Below, in pieces: positions 11,450 to 21,308 of a stretch of DNA of 64,000 nt (position 1 is its first letter; the number at the start of each line of letters is the position of its first letter). This DNA comes from Rhipidocladum racemiflorum (Eukaryota > Streptophyta > Magnoliopsida > Poales > Poaceae): assembly GCA_036346355.1 (NCBI GenBank), contig JAYEVF010000032.1, positions 682,001 to 746,000 of the forward strand, read 5' to 3'. Both the position numbers and the translations under genes were made by a program. Below the pieces are notes generated by a model. The model worked only from the letters and a program-made list of their open reading frames with translations, had not been told where the DNA came from and searched no databases.

Positions 11450-13653
11450 AATAACACCCGGCATTTAATATGCCCGAATGCTACCAAACACAAGCTAAAC
11501 AACAACTAAATACCACATCTAACATAAAATTCCAGCAAAGGTGCATAGGCTAAAAACCGAGATTTCGGCAGCACCTCCTTTGTTTTATCATGAAATTAAG
11601 GAACAGCAACAATATAGCATTATGTGGCAATAAGAGAAACATCTAAAACAGCAATAAATAAAGTCTTAACGACAATAAAAGACTAACATCAAGCTCTTAA
11701 GGTTCCAAGTGTCAAACAAACAATAGAACTCTCATTAACCAAGCTAAGACTTAATTTTAAAGACCATCACACGCAATTTATTATCAAACTAAATGAATTG
11801 ACTTGGGGAAACATTAAGGTGAAGCAACGTGTGAGCGTGTGACTACTCCCCTTTCCCGCATGCCGTTCTCATGGTACCTAAAACAACAAGAAAACACAAG
11901 GGTGAGTTCGAAAACTCAGCAAGCATACTGCAATGGACAACAAGCATAACAACATGGCAATAACATCTTCCATCATGTATATCATCTCATTCATGATTAC
12001 TTATCAATATCATCATCAATTTGTATGCACGTAATGCAATGCTCGACTCCTCTGGAACCTCATACCGGTATGGGAAGTACACACCCGCCGGTGTGCACCC
12101 TTTCCTCCCTTCCATCCCGAAGATGGAGGGTGCCTACTCGCTTCCAAACACCACGTGGATGGAATCACGACATAGGACTTACTCAATGGCGCTCCGAATT
12201 AGTCATAACTTTCACCGACCTTGCCGGACTAGTTAAGACTTTCTCACCGCCCTCGCCCTATCTCATGACATGCATGCAACCATGCCAATTATCATATTTA
12301 ATTCACATATTAACACATGGCATCATAATATGTTAAACATGCTCATCATATCATATCAATCATTAACACATGGCAAGTGGACATATATCATGTAAACAAT
12401 TCCATCTAATCTCAACATGCAACCTACAACTCGCTATCCATCACAACACACTTGCCTCAACCACGTGCAACGGATTGGCGGGAAGAAGAGGGCACTCCCG
12501 GGGTCACACCACCTGCACATAGGCATCACACACTCACAATCATAGCCTCCAAACAGTACACAAACCCCCATCTAACCCGACATTGCCAACTACTCGCAAA
12601 ACCTAAAAACAGAGGCTCTGTCCCGGCGGGACAGCAGCCTTGCAAAAGGCATAACTTGAGTTCTGGGACTCCGAATGAATTAAACGAGTACACCCTCGCG
12701 TAGCCTAGGAAATTTCCCAACTTTCTCTAGGTATACGGAAAGTCTGATTCGGCCTCTAAAGTTGTTTAATCTACAGATTACCGAGATGTGTTCCAATTAC
12801 GTCACAGATTTTTAGGCGCTCGGTAAAACAGCCATAACTTTCAAACGGCTGATCGGAATTTAACGTGCTTTATGTCCACGGAAAGATAATTAAATTATCT
12901 ACAACTTCCTAGAAGTCCGTACGGACAGATTCGGAATCTAAATCGACGGAAACTCGAACCCTAGCTCGACTGCTCAATCTGCCCGAAAACAGAAACGTGG
13001 ACAAGTTTAGATCTAACCCAAATTACTTCAATCCAGCGCCTCCAATTAATCTAAAAACTTGATAAACATCCTAATAACAGTACCTAGATCATCCCCAAGG
13101 ATCCCCAAGATCATACCTTTGGCCGACGAACAAATCTCCAATGAATCCCCTCGCGAATCGCTCCTCGCTCCCCGGTACTCGCTCCGCGCGCCCCGCTCCT
13201 CGCTCCACGGGATGACTCCACGAGGTGCAGGGGTGGGGAGGCCACCCTAGGGCAGCAAGGGGTGGAGGGGAGGTGGTGTGGAGGTGGAGGAAGGGGTGGG
13301 GGGCGCACGGTTTGGGGAGGGGGTGGCGGCTAGGGCTTAGGGGGGGAAGAGGGAGGAGAGGTGGAGGGGGCGCAAGGGGCTGAGGTGGGAGCGCAAGGGG
13401 GGGCAGGGGGAGCCCCTTTTAACAGCCCCCACACCCTGCCCTAGTCCAATAAGAGTCCCTCTCAATCCCTCCAAAGCCCACCAAGGCCCAAAACTCCCCC
13501 GGGAAGGCCCAAAACCCCGAAAACGGCCCGGAAACGGCCCGAAAAAGCTTTTAACCTCCAATTCTTATGGTTTTAACCTTATTTCCACATCTCATACTGT
13601 ATTTAACCTTATCATGTTCAAAAATTAAGGATACGACACTCCGAGGTGTCACA
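11450..13653 (-). repeat. Element A 5' LTR (right copy)
   Basis: 2204 bp, ending GGTGTCACA before the right target duplication. It carries about 62 net bases (12888-12960) missing from the left copy. Its inner terminus reads AATAACACC where the left copy has TGTAACACC, so the terminal TG is lost. A G-rich plus-strand tract runs through 13210-13425. No promoter element was confidently recognised. Confidence 0.9.
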
Positions 13654-13658
13654 ACGAA
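13654..13658. repeat. Target-site duplication of element A, right copy
   Basis: ACGAA, followed by the satellite continuation TCTCGGTGTC. It pairs with 4232-4236. Confidence 0.92.
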
Positions 13659-15990
13659 TCTCGGTGTCAAACTCCCCGAATGGGCTTCACATGGGCCATA
13701 GCCCGTTTCATCAAGCATTTCGAGTACGTCCGGCTCGAACCGAAACATTCATGCACAATGGGTCCCTAATGGTAATGTAAACTACACGCGTACTAGAATG
13801 GTGCAAAAAACAAAACATTGTTCCAAATATGCCGAATGAACTTCATATATGCCCAAGCACATTTCGGCACGCGTTTTGAATCTTTCCGAGTCGTGTGAAA
13901 CATTCCTCCGCGATGAGTACTGTATGGTGCAAGGATTTTCACAAGAAAACGACGCATAAGATCAACCAGAATGGACTTCATGTCTGCCGTAGCTCATTTT
14001 AGCAAGCAATTTGGGCTCATCCGTGTCGGTGCGAAACCAACACGACAAATGGTACTACAAGTCACGTTCGTGCCAGAACGAGTACGGAAAGAAAGCTTGC
14101 GGCAGACACCGTGAATAGAGTTCATGTGTGCCCAAGCTCATTTCGGCATGCATTTCTGTTGCATCCGGGTCGGTGCAAAACATTTCTCCGCGATAGGTGC
14201 CAACGGTATCGCAAGTCTGCGCGGCGTATCAAAACGATGCACGAAAGGAAAATGTAGGCCAAATGGCTGGCGAGTGGACTTTCCATGCATTGTCGCTACA
14301 GTTCTGCATTCATTTCGAATCGTCCGAGTGAGTGTGGAAACATCCCTCCGCGACGGGTCGCAAGGTGTTATGCAAGCTGCGTCCGACGGAAACGATGCAC
14401 GAAAGGAAAATTGGTGTCAAACTCCCGAATGGACTTCATATATGCCCTATCCCATTTCGACAAGCATTTGAGTACGTCCGAGTCGATGCGAAATATTCAT
14501 GCACGATGGGTCCCTAATGGTATCAGAACTACACGCGTACCAAAACGGTGCACGAAACAAAACTTCGTTCCAATCATGCCGAATGAACTTTATATTTGCC
14601 CAAGCACATTCCGGCATGCATTTCGAGTCCATCCGAGTTGTTGTGAAACATTTCTCCGCGATGAGTACGAACGAATACAACAAGCGTCGCCCGTTCGAAA
14701 ACGTTGCACGAGATGAAACTGAGTGCGAAACACACCGAGTGGAATTCGTATGTGCTTCTACTCATTTCGGCATGCATTTTGAATATGTCCGAGTCGGTGT
14801 CAAACGTTCCACCACGACGGGTTCCCACGGTTAATAAAAGCTGAATACAAACGAAACCGATGCACGAAAGTAACCGAGTGCGGACACCCGAAAGAACTTA
14901 TGATGTTTGCTAGTGCTTTTCATCATTTGTATCGAATCCATTCGAGTAGGTCTGAAACATTCCTCCACGACGCGTCCCAACAGGCACTGCTGCGGAAGCC
15001 ATTCGAAATGAAAATGATGCATGAAATGACACATTGTGGCAAACACCACGCACGCCGAAAATGATGCACGAAATGGAACATTATGGCAAGCACCTTACAC
15101 GTTGCAACCTAGCACGCCAAAATGAAACATTGCGGCACGAAACGAAAACGGTGAACGAAATGAAGCCGGGTGCCAAACACACCGATTGCAATTCATTTAG
15201 GCATGCATTTGAATCCGTCCGAAGTCGTAGTGAAATATTCCACAACGACGAGTTCCTAAGCTGAAAAAATCGAAAGCGATGCACGAACGAATCGAGTGCC
15301 AAACACGCAGAATTAACTTACGATGTTAAACGTGCGTTTCAAAGACAATTCTGCATTCATTTTGAATACGTCCGAAAGTGAGTGCGAAACATCCCTCCGC
15401 TGACGGGCCACAAGGGGTACTTGCTGCGTCAGAATGAAAACGATGCACCAAACGAATCTCGGTGTCAAACTCCCGAATGGGCTTCACATGGGCCATAGCC
15501 CGTTTCATCAAGCATTTAGCACGTCCGGCTCGAACCGAAACATCCATGCACAATGGGTCCCTAATGGTAATGTAAACTACACGCGCATTAGAATGGTGCA
15601 AAAAACAAAACATTGTTCCAAATATGCCGAATGAACTTCATATATGCCCAAGCACATTTTAAAGCACGCTGCGTTTGAATCTTTCCGAGTCGTGTGAAAC
15701 ATTCCTCCGCTGATGAGTACCGTATGGTGCAAGGATTTTCACAAGAAAACGACGATAAGATCAACCGTAATGGACTTCATATCTGCGCGTAGCTCATTTT
15801 AGCAAGCAATTTGGGCTCATCCGTGGTCGGTGCGAAACCAACACGACAAATGGTACTACAAGTCACGTTACCGTGCGAGCAGTCACGGAAAGAAAGCTTG
15901 CGGCAGACACCGTGAATAGAGTTCATGTGTGCCCAAGCTCATTTCGGCATGCATTTCTGTTGCATCCGGGTCGGTGCAAAACATTTCTCC
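13654..15990. repeat. Centromere-type satellite array, block 2
   Basis: Continues block 1 in phase from monomer 2 after element A; without A and one target copy the spanning HOR would be about 1797 bp. The next HOR start is at 15278. The segment at 15200-15990 carries several CG-centred differences (for example TTAAACGTGCG for TTCGCTTGTGCG at about 15326). The block ends abruptly inside monomer 5 at 15990, joined to a CRM-like internal fragment. Confidence 0.9.
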
Positions 15991-16015
15991 GATCAACTGA
16001 AGCTCTGATACCACT
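15991..16015 (-). mobile_element. 25-bp internal remnant (primer-site region) of a CRM-like element
   Basis: GATCAACTGAAGCTCTGATACCACT matches the primer-site region next to element B's right LTR (20350-20374), including GCTCTGATACCA at 16002-16013. It should lie on the inner side of a 5' LTR, yet here it sits outside the left LTR of B and is fused to satellite. It is the stub of a second, largely deleted element copy that shared LTR1. Confidence 0.88.
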
Positions 16016-16397
16016 TGATGTAACACTGGGTGTCCCAATCTTTCGATGAGAATGATAACTTTCGATTTGGGTGGGATTGACTTTGACGATCCGACTACAA
16101 CGTACAACGACGATGCGCCTTAGCAATCGCTAAACCAACTCCAGATGGTTATTGACCTTGCCGTGGGCACGATCAACCTGATCACGAAGATCAATTCCTG
16201 CAAGCAATCGAAGAACAAGCAAGAACAAGGCAAAAGCAATCTAAAATTGCAAATATAGATGAAGTATTGAAAAGTTGGGGTTCCGATACAAGGAGCTTGT
16301 TAGGCGGCTGTTGAGCACGTCTAAAAGACTCAAAATAGTAGCAAAAGGCTAAACTATCAAATAACCAAAACCCAAGTTATTTTGGGGGACTCCCTAG

Positions 16398-16406
16398 CTA
16401 TTTATA
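16398..16406 (-). promoter_or_regulatory. Putative TATA box in element B LTR1
   Basis: The minus strand reads TATAAATAG within CTATAAATAGCTAGGG, a good plant TATA-box match. The same sequence is in LTR2 at 20757-20765, the copy that would drive B's transcript. Call by consensus only. Confidence 0.55.
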
Positions 16407-16507
16407 GGAGAAATAGGAGGCCAAAACCAGGCTTGGGGCGTCCAAAACACTTTCATGGCCGAATAGGACTCCTATTCCTAGTTTGACTCGGATTTGGAAA
16501 GATGACC

Positions 16508-16857
16508 GAACTTGTTTTGCAGATTCCCGTTGATTCGTACGGAATTTGGAGATGGGGCCAGATCCGTTGGAAAGAGGACGTCGAAACCTTTCAAACCAGT
16601 ACTCATAGACCTCAAACACCCTTGTGGATCAAAAGTTATGGTCGTTTGAAGTTGGTGCTGTCCCGGAGGCCGAATCCGAGTTGAACTTGTTTTGCAGATT
16701 CCTGTTGACTCGTAAGGAATTTGGAGGTGGGGCCAGATCCGTTTGAAAGAGGACGTCGAAACCTTTCAAACCAGTACTCATAGACCTCAAACACCCTTGT
16801 GGATCAAAAGTTATGGTCGTTTGAAATTGGTGCTGTCCCGGAGGCCGAATCCGAGTT
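16508..16857. repeat. 175-bp tandem duplication inside element B LTR1
   Basis: Two copies, 16508-16682 and 16683-16857, each starting GAACTTGTTTTGCAGATTCC and containing GAGGACGTCGAAACC. They differ at several sites (for example CGTTGATTCGTAC versus TGTTGACTCGTAA), so the duplication predates this insertion. It is also present in LTR2 at 20867-21216. Confidence 0.9.
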
Positions 16858-19162
16858 GAACTTGTGCACCGGAAGAATTGGCTTCATGCTTGACGTTTGG
16901 GAGTCCTTCTCCTTGGTTCCTAAGGACAATAAAATCATCACAAGGATTAAATAGCATTCCATTCATTAAATTATTTGTATGCAACCCGAGGAACGCATTC
17001 ACCTGTAATTGAATTGACGTGCACGAAGCTCGAGTAATTGGCCCTTGTATTATATTGTTGGCTTCAATTGGGTTTGTAGGCATGGCCGTATGCATGGTAG
17101 TGATGTCCTCATCATCCTCCCCTTCTTGCATTTGAGTCGTCCTCGACTCAAGTTCATCATCTTCTCCCAAGTTTGTCTTTAGATCTGATAATTCATTTGA
17201 CGGGCTCGAGCTCAAGTAAATGGTCCTTGAACCGACGAAGATGTAGAAGGATGGCCAAGGTGGGGGTCGATAAAGCCATGTAGATGGAGCCATCGTAGTA
17301 GTTGTATACGAAGTAGAGTATGCTGTGAAGTGTCGCCAACTTAATGGTCCTGGCCAAGGTGGGGGTCGATGAAACCATGCAGTTGATATAATCAGAGCAA
17401 TACTTGGTGATGACCATATGTATGCAGTGTTAGTTCTGTCCATGATGAGCATGGTCTCATCATCCTCCCTTTCTTGAAGTGGAGTCGTCCTCGACTCCAT
17501 CATATTGTCCTGTGAAATGTTAGTAATGACAGGAAACAAAGCAATATGCACATTTGCAATGAAATCAATGGATCGAGAATTTCTATCAACCGTATCCTCC
17601 CTTTCTTTAAAACTATCATGTGACTTGTGAATGGAACCAAATGTACTTGGTCTGACATGATTAGTGATATGGCAATTATTAAATTGATGACATTGTTGCA
17701 TTGCAAACGGAGGTTTAAAATCTGAACAAATGTAAACTCGATGTGCTTTATACTCTCCTTTCTCACTATTTTTGCCAATAACATAAAAGATGTTTCGTGA
17801 TAACCATGACAAATCAGAATGTACAAAAAGTCTCTCCTCTAAATAATTCAGATCACATGGACCATGAAATTCAATGTAACCTAATGTATCTAAAGAAGAC
17901 ATCAATTTAAACTCATCAATTTCGCAAGTGAGGTGAATGACATGTTTATTTTCAGCATAAGTGTCTAGTGTGTTAACAAAAGTGACATGTCCATTCGCTA
18001 GTTGTGCCATGGATATAAGTGAAGTATTATCACACAACTCTTCTTTATCACAAGAAATAGCAAGCAAATCATCTTGTAACAAAGGAAAATCAACAATTGG
18101 TTCCACTAATAGTTGCTCTACGATAGCATGATTTGTGGATAGTTTTAGCTCTTCAAAATTATTTTCTCCATGTGTAAAGTCCATACCTGTTATATTACCT
18201 TGTAAGTTCTCATCAGCTGTTGTAGGTGTTTCTTCAACTATTATCTCTTCACATATACATGGGGTAGTACTAATCGTTTCTTTCTCCATATGCTCTTCTA
18301 CATCATTCTCTCGATGGTGCTCACTTTTCTGCAAAATGTTAGCTACAAAAGAAGGTGCAACAATGGGCGCCTCAAATGAAGCTAATGATTCTTTCAAGGA
18401 TTCAGCAAGCATATTTTCAACTCTATAAGCACATACAACCAATTCTGAAAGAGAACTATATGTTTCATCAATAAGAGCATCTTGAATTTCTTGATTAAGT
18501 CCACGTATGAACCTAAACTCTGTTACTTCTTCACCTTCATCTAAACCACAACGCAACAAATGATTTTGCAATCGTTCATAGTATTCCTTAACGCATTTAT
18601 TTCCTTGTTTCAAGCATTGGAGTCTAGTATATAAAAATTCAGTATGATATTCAGGAACATAATCAATTCTCATAAGTCTTTTCATGGCCTTCCAATTTTC
18701 AGGTTTTCTCTCTTTTCTACAAATATGTTTCCACCATGTTAATGCATATTCATTTAGCACACTAGCAGCAATCCTAATCTTTTCATTTTCAGATAAATCA
18801 TACTTGCCAAATTCTTTGTCTACTGCTATCTCCCAATTAATATAGGCATCAGGATCATAATGACCATTAAAAGGTGGAATGGCGAATTTAACCTTACATA
18901 GGGGATCATCATCAACATGTACCTGAGCATGTAGTACGTCATTTTTGTTGCTTGGAAGACGAGGCAGAGGACTGGAAGTTCCTGGGGAAGTTCCTACAAG
19001 CGTATCAAGTCTAGACAAAATAGTAGTAAGAGTAGTTTTAGCGATCCCTTGTGCGACCTCGATGGATCTGAGAAGGTTCTCTTGCGATGACCTAAGCTCA
19101 GAGTGAGCAACAATTCCCTTGGTGCGAGGAGAGTGATGCAGGGAGCCCTTGTCACCTGACAT
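16811..19162 (-). CDS. Element B gag-tail fusion protein, 783 aa, intact ORF
   Basis: The only long uninterrupted coding sequence in the window. It starts MSGDKGSL at 19162; the gag of element C also starts MSGDE, supporting this start. Residues about 90-255 form a CRM-type gag core (FNGHYDPDAYINWE at 98-111, LTWWKHICRK at 141-150, VKEYYERLQNHLLRCGLDEG at 191-210, GLNQEIQDAL at 221-230). No CCHC zinc knuckle, protease, RT, RNase H or integrase is visible. Residues about 260-550 match nothing I recognise; they are acidic at first, then contain SLDTLGYIEFHGPCDLNYLE (423-442) and AHRVYICSDFKPPF (473-486). Residues 659-783 are the CRM polyprotein tail (ESRTTQMQEGEDDED at 672-686, GPITRA at 707-712, NPCDDFIVLRNQGEG at 739-753), which in CRM polyproteins lies after integrase and is thought to bias insertion to centromeric chromatin. 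The tail runs into LTR1. ESRTT also occurs at 556-560, a partial duplication. Probable role: particle protein of a non-autonomous element (inference). Confidence 0.85.
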   Translation of the reverse strand: MSGDKGSLHHSPRTKGIVAHSELRSSQENLLRSIEVAQGIAKTTLTTILSRLDTLVGTSPGTSSPLPRLPSNKNDVLHAQVHVDDDPLCKVKFAIPPFNGHYDPDAYINWEIAVDKEFGKYDLSENEKIRIAASVLNEYALTWWKHICRKERKPENWKAMKRLMRIDYVPEYHTEFLYTRLQCLKQGNKCVKEYYERLQNHLLRCGLDEGEEVTEFRFIRGLNQEIQDALIDETYSSLSELVVCAYRVENMLAESLKESLASFEAPIVAPSFVANILQKSEHHRENDVEEHMEKETISTTPCICEEIIVEETPTTADENLQGNITGMDFTHGENNFEELKLSTNHAIVEQLLVEPIVDFPLLQDDLLAISCDKEELCDNTSLISMAQLANGHVTFVNTLDTYAENKHVIHLTCEIDEFKLMSSLDTLGYIEFHGPCDLNYLEERLFVHSDLSWLSRNIFYVIGKNSEKGEYKAHRVYICSDFKPPFAMQQCHQFNNCHITNHVRPSTFGSIHKSHDSFKEREDTVDRNSRSIDFIANVHIALFPVITNISQDNMMESRTTPLQEREDDETMLIMDRTNTAYIWSSPSIALIISTAWFHRPPPWPGPLSWRHFTAYSTSYTTTTMAPSTWLYRPPPWPSFYIFVGSRTIYLSSSPSNELSDLKTNLGEDDELESRTTQMQEGEDDEDITTMHTAMPTNPIEANNIIQGPITRASCTSIQLQVNAFLGLHTNNLMNGMLFNPCDDFIVLRNQGEGLPNVKHEANSSGAQVQLGFGLRDSTNFKRP
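17115..17129 (-). promoter_or_regulatory. Element B polypurine tract
   Basis: The minus strand reads GCAAGAAGGGGAGGA directly before the LTR. It is also coding sequence for QEGED of the B tail. A second similar tract lies at 17464-17477. Confidence 0.7.
17464..17477 (-). repeat. Internal duplicate of the polypurine-tract region in element B
   Basis: Minus strand CAAGAAAGGGAGGA, encoding QERED, about 349 bp upstream of the normal tract, with the neighbouring ESRTT codons also repeated. It could act as a second plus-strand primer, or be a relic of how B lost its pol. Confidence 0.6.
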
Positions 19163-20374
19163 GGGTTAGTAGACGACAAGAAAACAAAATCACAAGTATA
19201 ATGTTTCTATCATCTACTAGGAGGTGATGGCAAGTCTCTCAACACTCATGCCTATAACCAATGGTCTTACAAGTTCTTACGTTGCAGCAGGTGTTGTCGG
19301 TCGTTGGCGTGGTCAAAAGTTCTCCGAAGCTTGGATAAAGCGATTGCCAAGGGACCGAACAAAAGTACGCGGTTGGATGTGGAGCTTGGATAGGCAATAT
19401 TTATTTCCTATGCAATCTGATAATTCTAGTTATTGTAATGATAAGTAATGATCCAAACTAGAATTCACAAGCCCTAGTTGCCGATCTCAAGGATATAAGT
19501 GAATTTGAAGGCAACACACACGCAAAGATGATGGCACTTATGCAATCAAGGAATGAGCTATAAAATATAAGTGATGCACCAAAAGCTCTATTGCACAAGT
19601 CGTAGAGAGACGCTAACTTATTGCTTTGAGAAGTTAAAAAGGGCACAAGATTGCTTACTAATTAATAAATTGCACAATATTAAAAGTAACAAACACAAAT
19701 TAGGGTTTTGCTCAATGTAGTGTGACCGGCCACAATTTTCTTTTTCTTTTCCCTTTTTTTTTTTAGCCTTTTGGCTCTTTCTCTTTTCTTTCTTTTGGTG
19801 ACTTTCGGCCAACACTAGTATGAACAAAGTTTTGGAATCCCTAACTCGGTGTCACAAGATAATATGATATGATAACTGAAGATTGTGCAATGTATCAAGT
19901 AGAGCAGCCCTAAGCAATATCAACAAGCTAGTCTCAAATAGGATCAAAGTGTTCACAAAGGATGATTTGGTTCCCAAAGGTAGGTGTACTGATGTTTTTC
20001 TAGGGCAGCAAACTTGTCGCCTAGATTAATGTTTGAAGATCACCGATTTTGATTGGTTGACTATGGAAGGAACTGAAGCTTATATCCTCAGCTTTCAATA
20101 GAGTGCAAGAACACAAAAATCCGAGATCGTATGTGAAAGTTATGCTTGAAATACCAAACTGGACAGAAATGAAGGATTGAAGCTACGCGAAGGAAAGGAA
20201 AGATCAGCAACTAAAACATGGACTCTAATGGATCAAAACCTAACAAAACTCACTAAAATAACAGATTGAAACTAAAGGTTGAATTTTTGTGGAGTAGTTT
20301 TCAATTTAGGACAAAAAAAAACTAACCTAAAGGCACTGATATTCTCACCGATCAACTGAAGCTCTGATACCACT
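19163..20374 (-). promoter_or_regulatory. Element B 5' leader and primer-binding site
   Basis: About 1.2 kb between the 5' LTR and the gag start, with no supported gene. The primer site TGGTATCAGAGC (minus) is at 20361-20372, two bases from the LTR. The stretch near 19186-19260 (CTAGGAGGTG, then CTCAACACTCA) resembles the equivalent place in element C (CTAGGAGGTG, then CTCAATACTCA at about 26955-26990), so it may hold shared packaging or dimerisation signals (inference). A T-run lies at about 19752-19763 (plus strand). Confidence 0.7.
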
Positions 20375-20756
20375 TGATGTAACACTGGGTGTCCCGATCT
20401 TTCGATGAGAATGATAACTTTCGATTTGGGTGGGATTGACTTTGACGATCCGACTACAACGTACAACGACGATGCGCCTTAGCAATCGCTAAACCAACTC
20501 CAGATGGTTATTGACCTTGCCGTGGGCACGATCAACCTGATCACGAAGATCAATTCCTGCAAGCAATCGAAGAACAAGCAAGAACAAGGCAAAAGCAATC
20601 TAAAATTGCAAATATAGATGAAGTATTGAAAAGTTGGGGTTCCGATACAAGGAGCTTGTTAGGCGGCTGTTGAGCACGTCTAAAAGACTCAAAATAGTAG
20701 CAAAAGGCTAAACTATCAAATAACCAAAACCCAAGTTATTTTGGGGGACTCCCTAG

Positions 20757-20765
20757 CTATTTATA
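20757..20765 (-). promoter_or_regulatory. Putative TATA box in element B LTR2
   Basis: Minus strand TATAAATAG. This is in the 5' LTR and so in the position to start B's transcript. Element C now sits upstream of it in the same LTR (minus sense), which may have cut off upstream promoter sequence. Confidence 0.55.
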
Positions 20766-20866
20766 GGAGAAATAGGCGGCCAAAACCAGGCTTGGGGCGT
20801 CCAAAACACTTTCATGGCCGAATAGGACTCCTATTCCTAGTTTGACTCGGATTTGGAAAGATGACC

Positions 20867-21216
20867 GAACTTGTTTTGCAGATTCCCGTTGATTCGTACG
20901 GAATTTGGAGATGGGGCCGGATCCGTTGGAAAGAGGACGTCGAAACCTTTCAAACCAGTACTCATAGACCTCAAACACCCTTGTGGATCAAAAGTTATGG
21001 TCGTTTGAAGTTGGTGCTGTCCCGGAGGCCGAATCCGAGTTGAACTTGTTTTGCAGATTCCTGTTGACTCGTAAGGAATTTGGAGGTGGGGCCAGATCCG
21101 TTTGAAAGAGGACGTCGAAACCTTTCAAACCAGTACTCATAGACCTCAAACACCCTTGTGGATCAAAAGTTATGGTCGTTTGAAATTGGTGCTGTCCCGG
21201 AGGCCGAATCCGAGTT
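20867..21216. repeat. 175-bp tandem duplication inside element B LTR2
   Basis: Same two-copy structure as 16508-16857 in LTR1. Confidence 0.9.
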
Positions 21217-21303
21217 GAACTTGTGCACCGGAAGAATTGGCTTCATGCTTGACGTTTGGGAGTCCTTCTCCTTGGTTCCTAAGGACAATAAAATCATCAC
21301 AAG

Positions 21304-21308
21304 GATTA
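21304..21308. repeat. Target-site duplication of element C, left copy
   Basis: GATTA before the C LTR start TGATATGTC; repeated at 28801-28805. In intact LTR1 the site occurs once (AAGGATTAAATAGC), which proves the nested insertion. Confidence 0.95.

Larger units (their letters stand above)
4237..13653 (-). mobile_element. Element A: chromodomain-type (Tekay-like) Ty3/gypsy LTR retrotransposon, decayed
   Basis: A 9.4-kb LTR retrotransposon inserted in satellite monomer 2, with 5-bp target duplications. Read on the minus strand the order is 5' LTR (11450-13653), tRNA-Met-type primer site, gag, protease, reverse transcriptase, RNase H, integrase, chromodomain, polypurine tract, 3' LTR (4237-6349). 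That order (integrase last) defines Ty3/gypsy. The residual chromodomain and the integrase phrases FHVSMLRKY and RPAGLLQPLEIP point to the Tekay/Del chromovirus branch. Every coding domain is broken by frameshifts and none could be expressed whole. The two LTRs differ by several indels, including a net 62-bp deletion in the left copy, so it is older than elements B and C. Clade assignment is by motif recognition; a phylogeny was not run. Confidence 0.9.
16016..17114 (-). repeat. Element B LTR1 (3' LTR of B)
   Basis: 1099 bp, from TGATGTAACACTGGG to GATGTCCTCATCA on the plus strand. On the minus strand it starts TGATGAGGACATC, as in element C. It encodes the last 101 codons of the B ORF (to 16811). 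It has a primer-site stub on its left and B's interior on its right, so it served as 5' LTR for one copy and 3' LTR for another. Confidence 0.92.
20375..21308 (-). repeat. Element B LTR2 (5' LTR), left part, split by element C
   Basis: First 934 bp of the LTR, ending in GATTA (21304-21308), the target duplication of C; the LTR resumes at 28806. It includes the TATA match 20757-20765 and the 175-bp duplication 20867-21216. Together the parts give 1099 bp, equal to LTR1. Confidence 0.93.

Noticed and set aside
17193..17826. Minus-strand open frames overlapping the B ORF
   Set aside because: Shadow frames of the 783-codon ORF.
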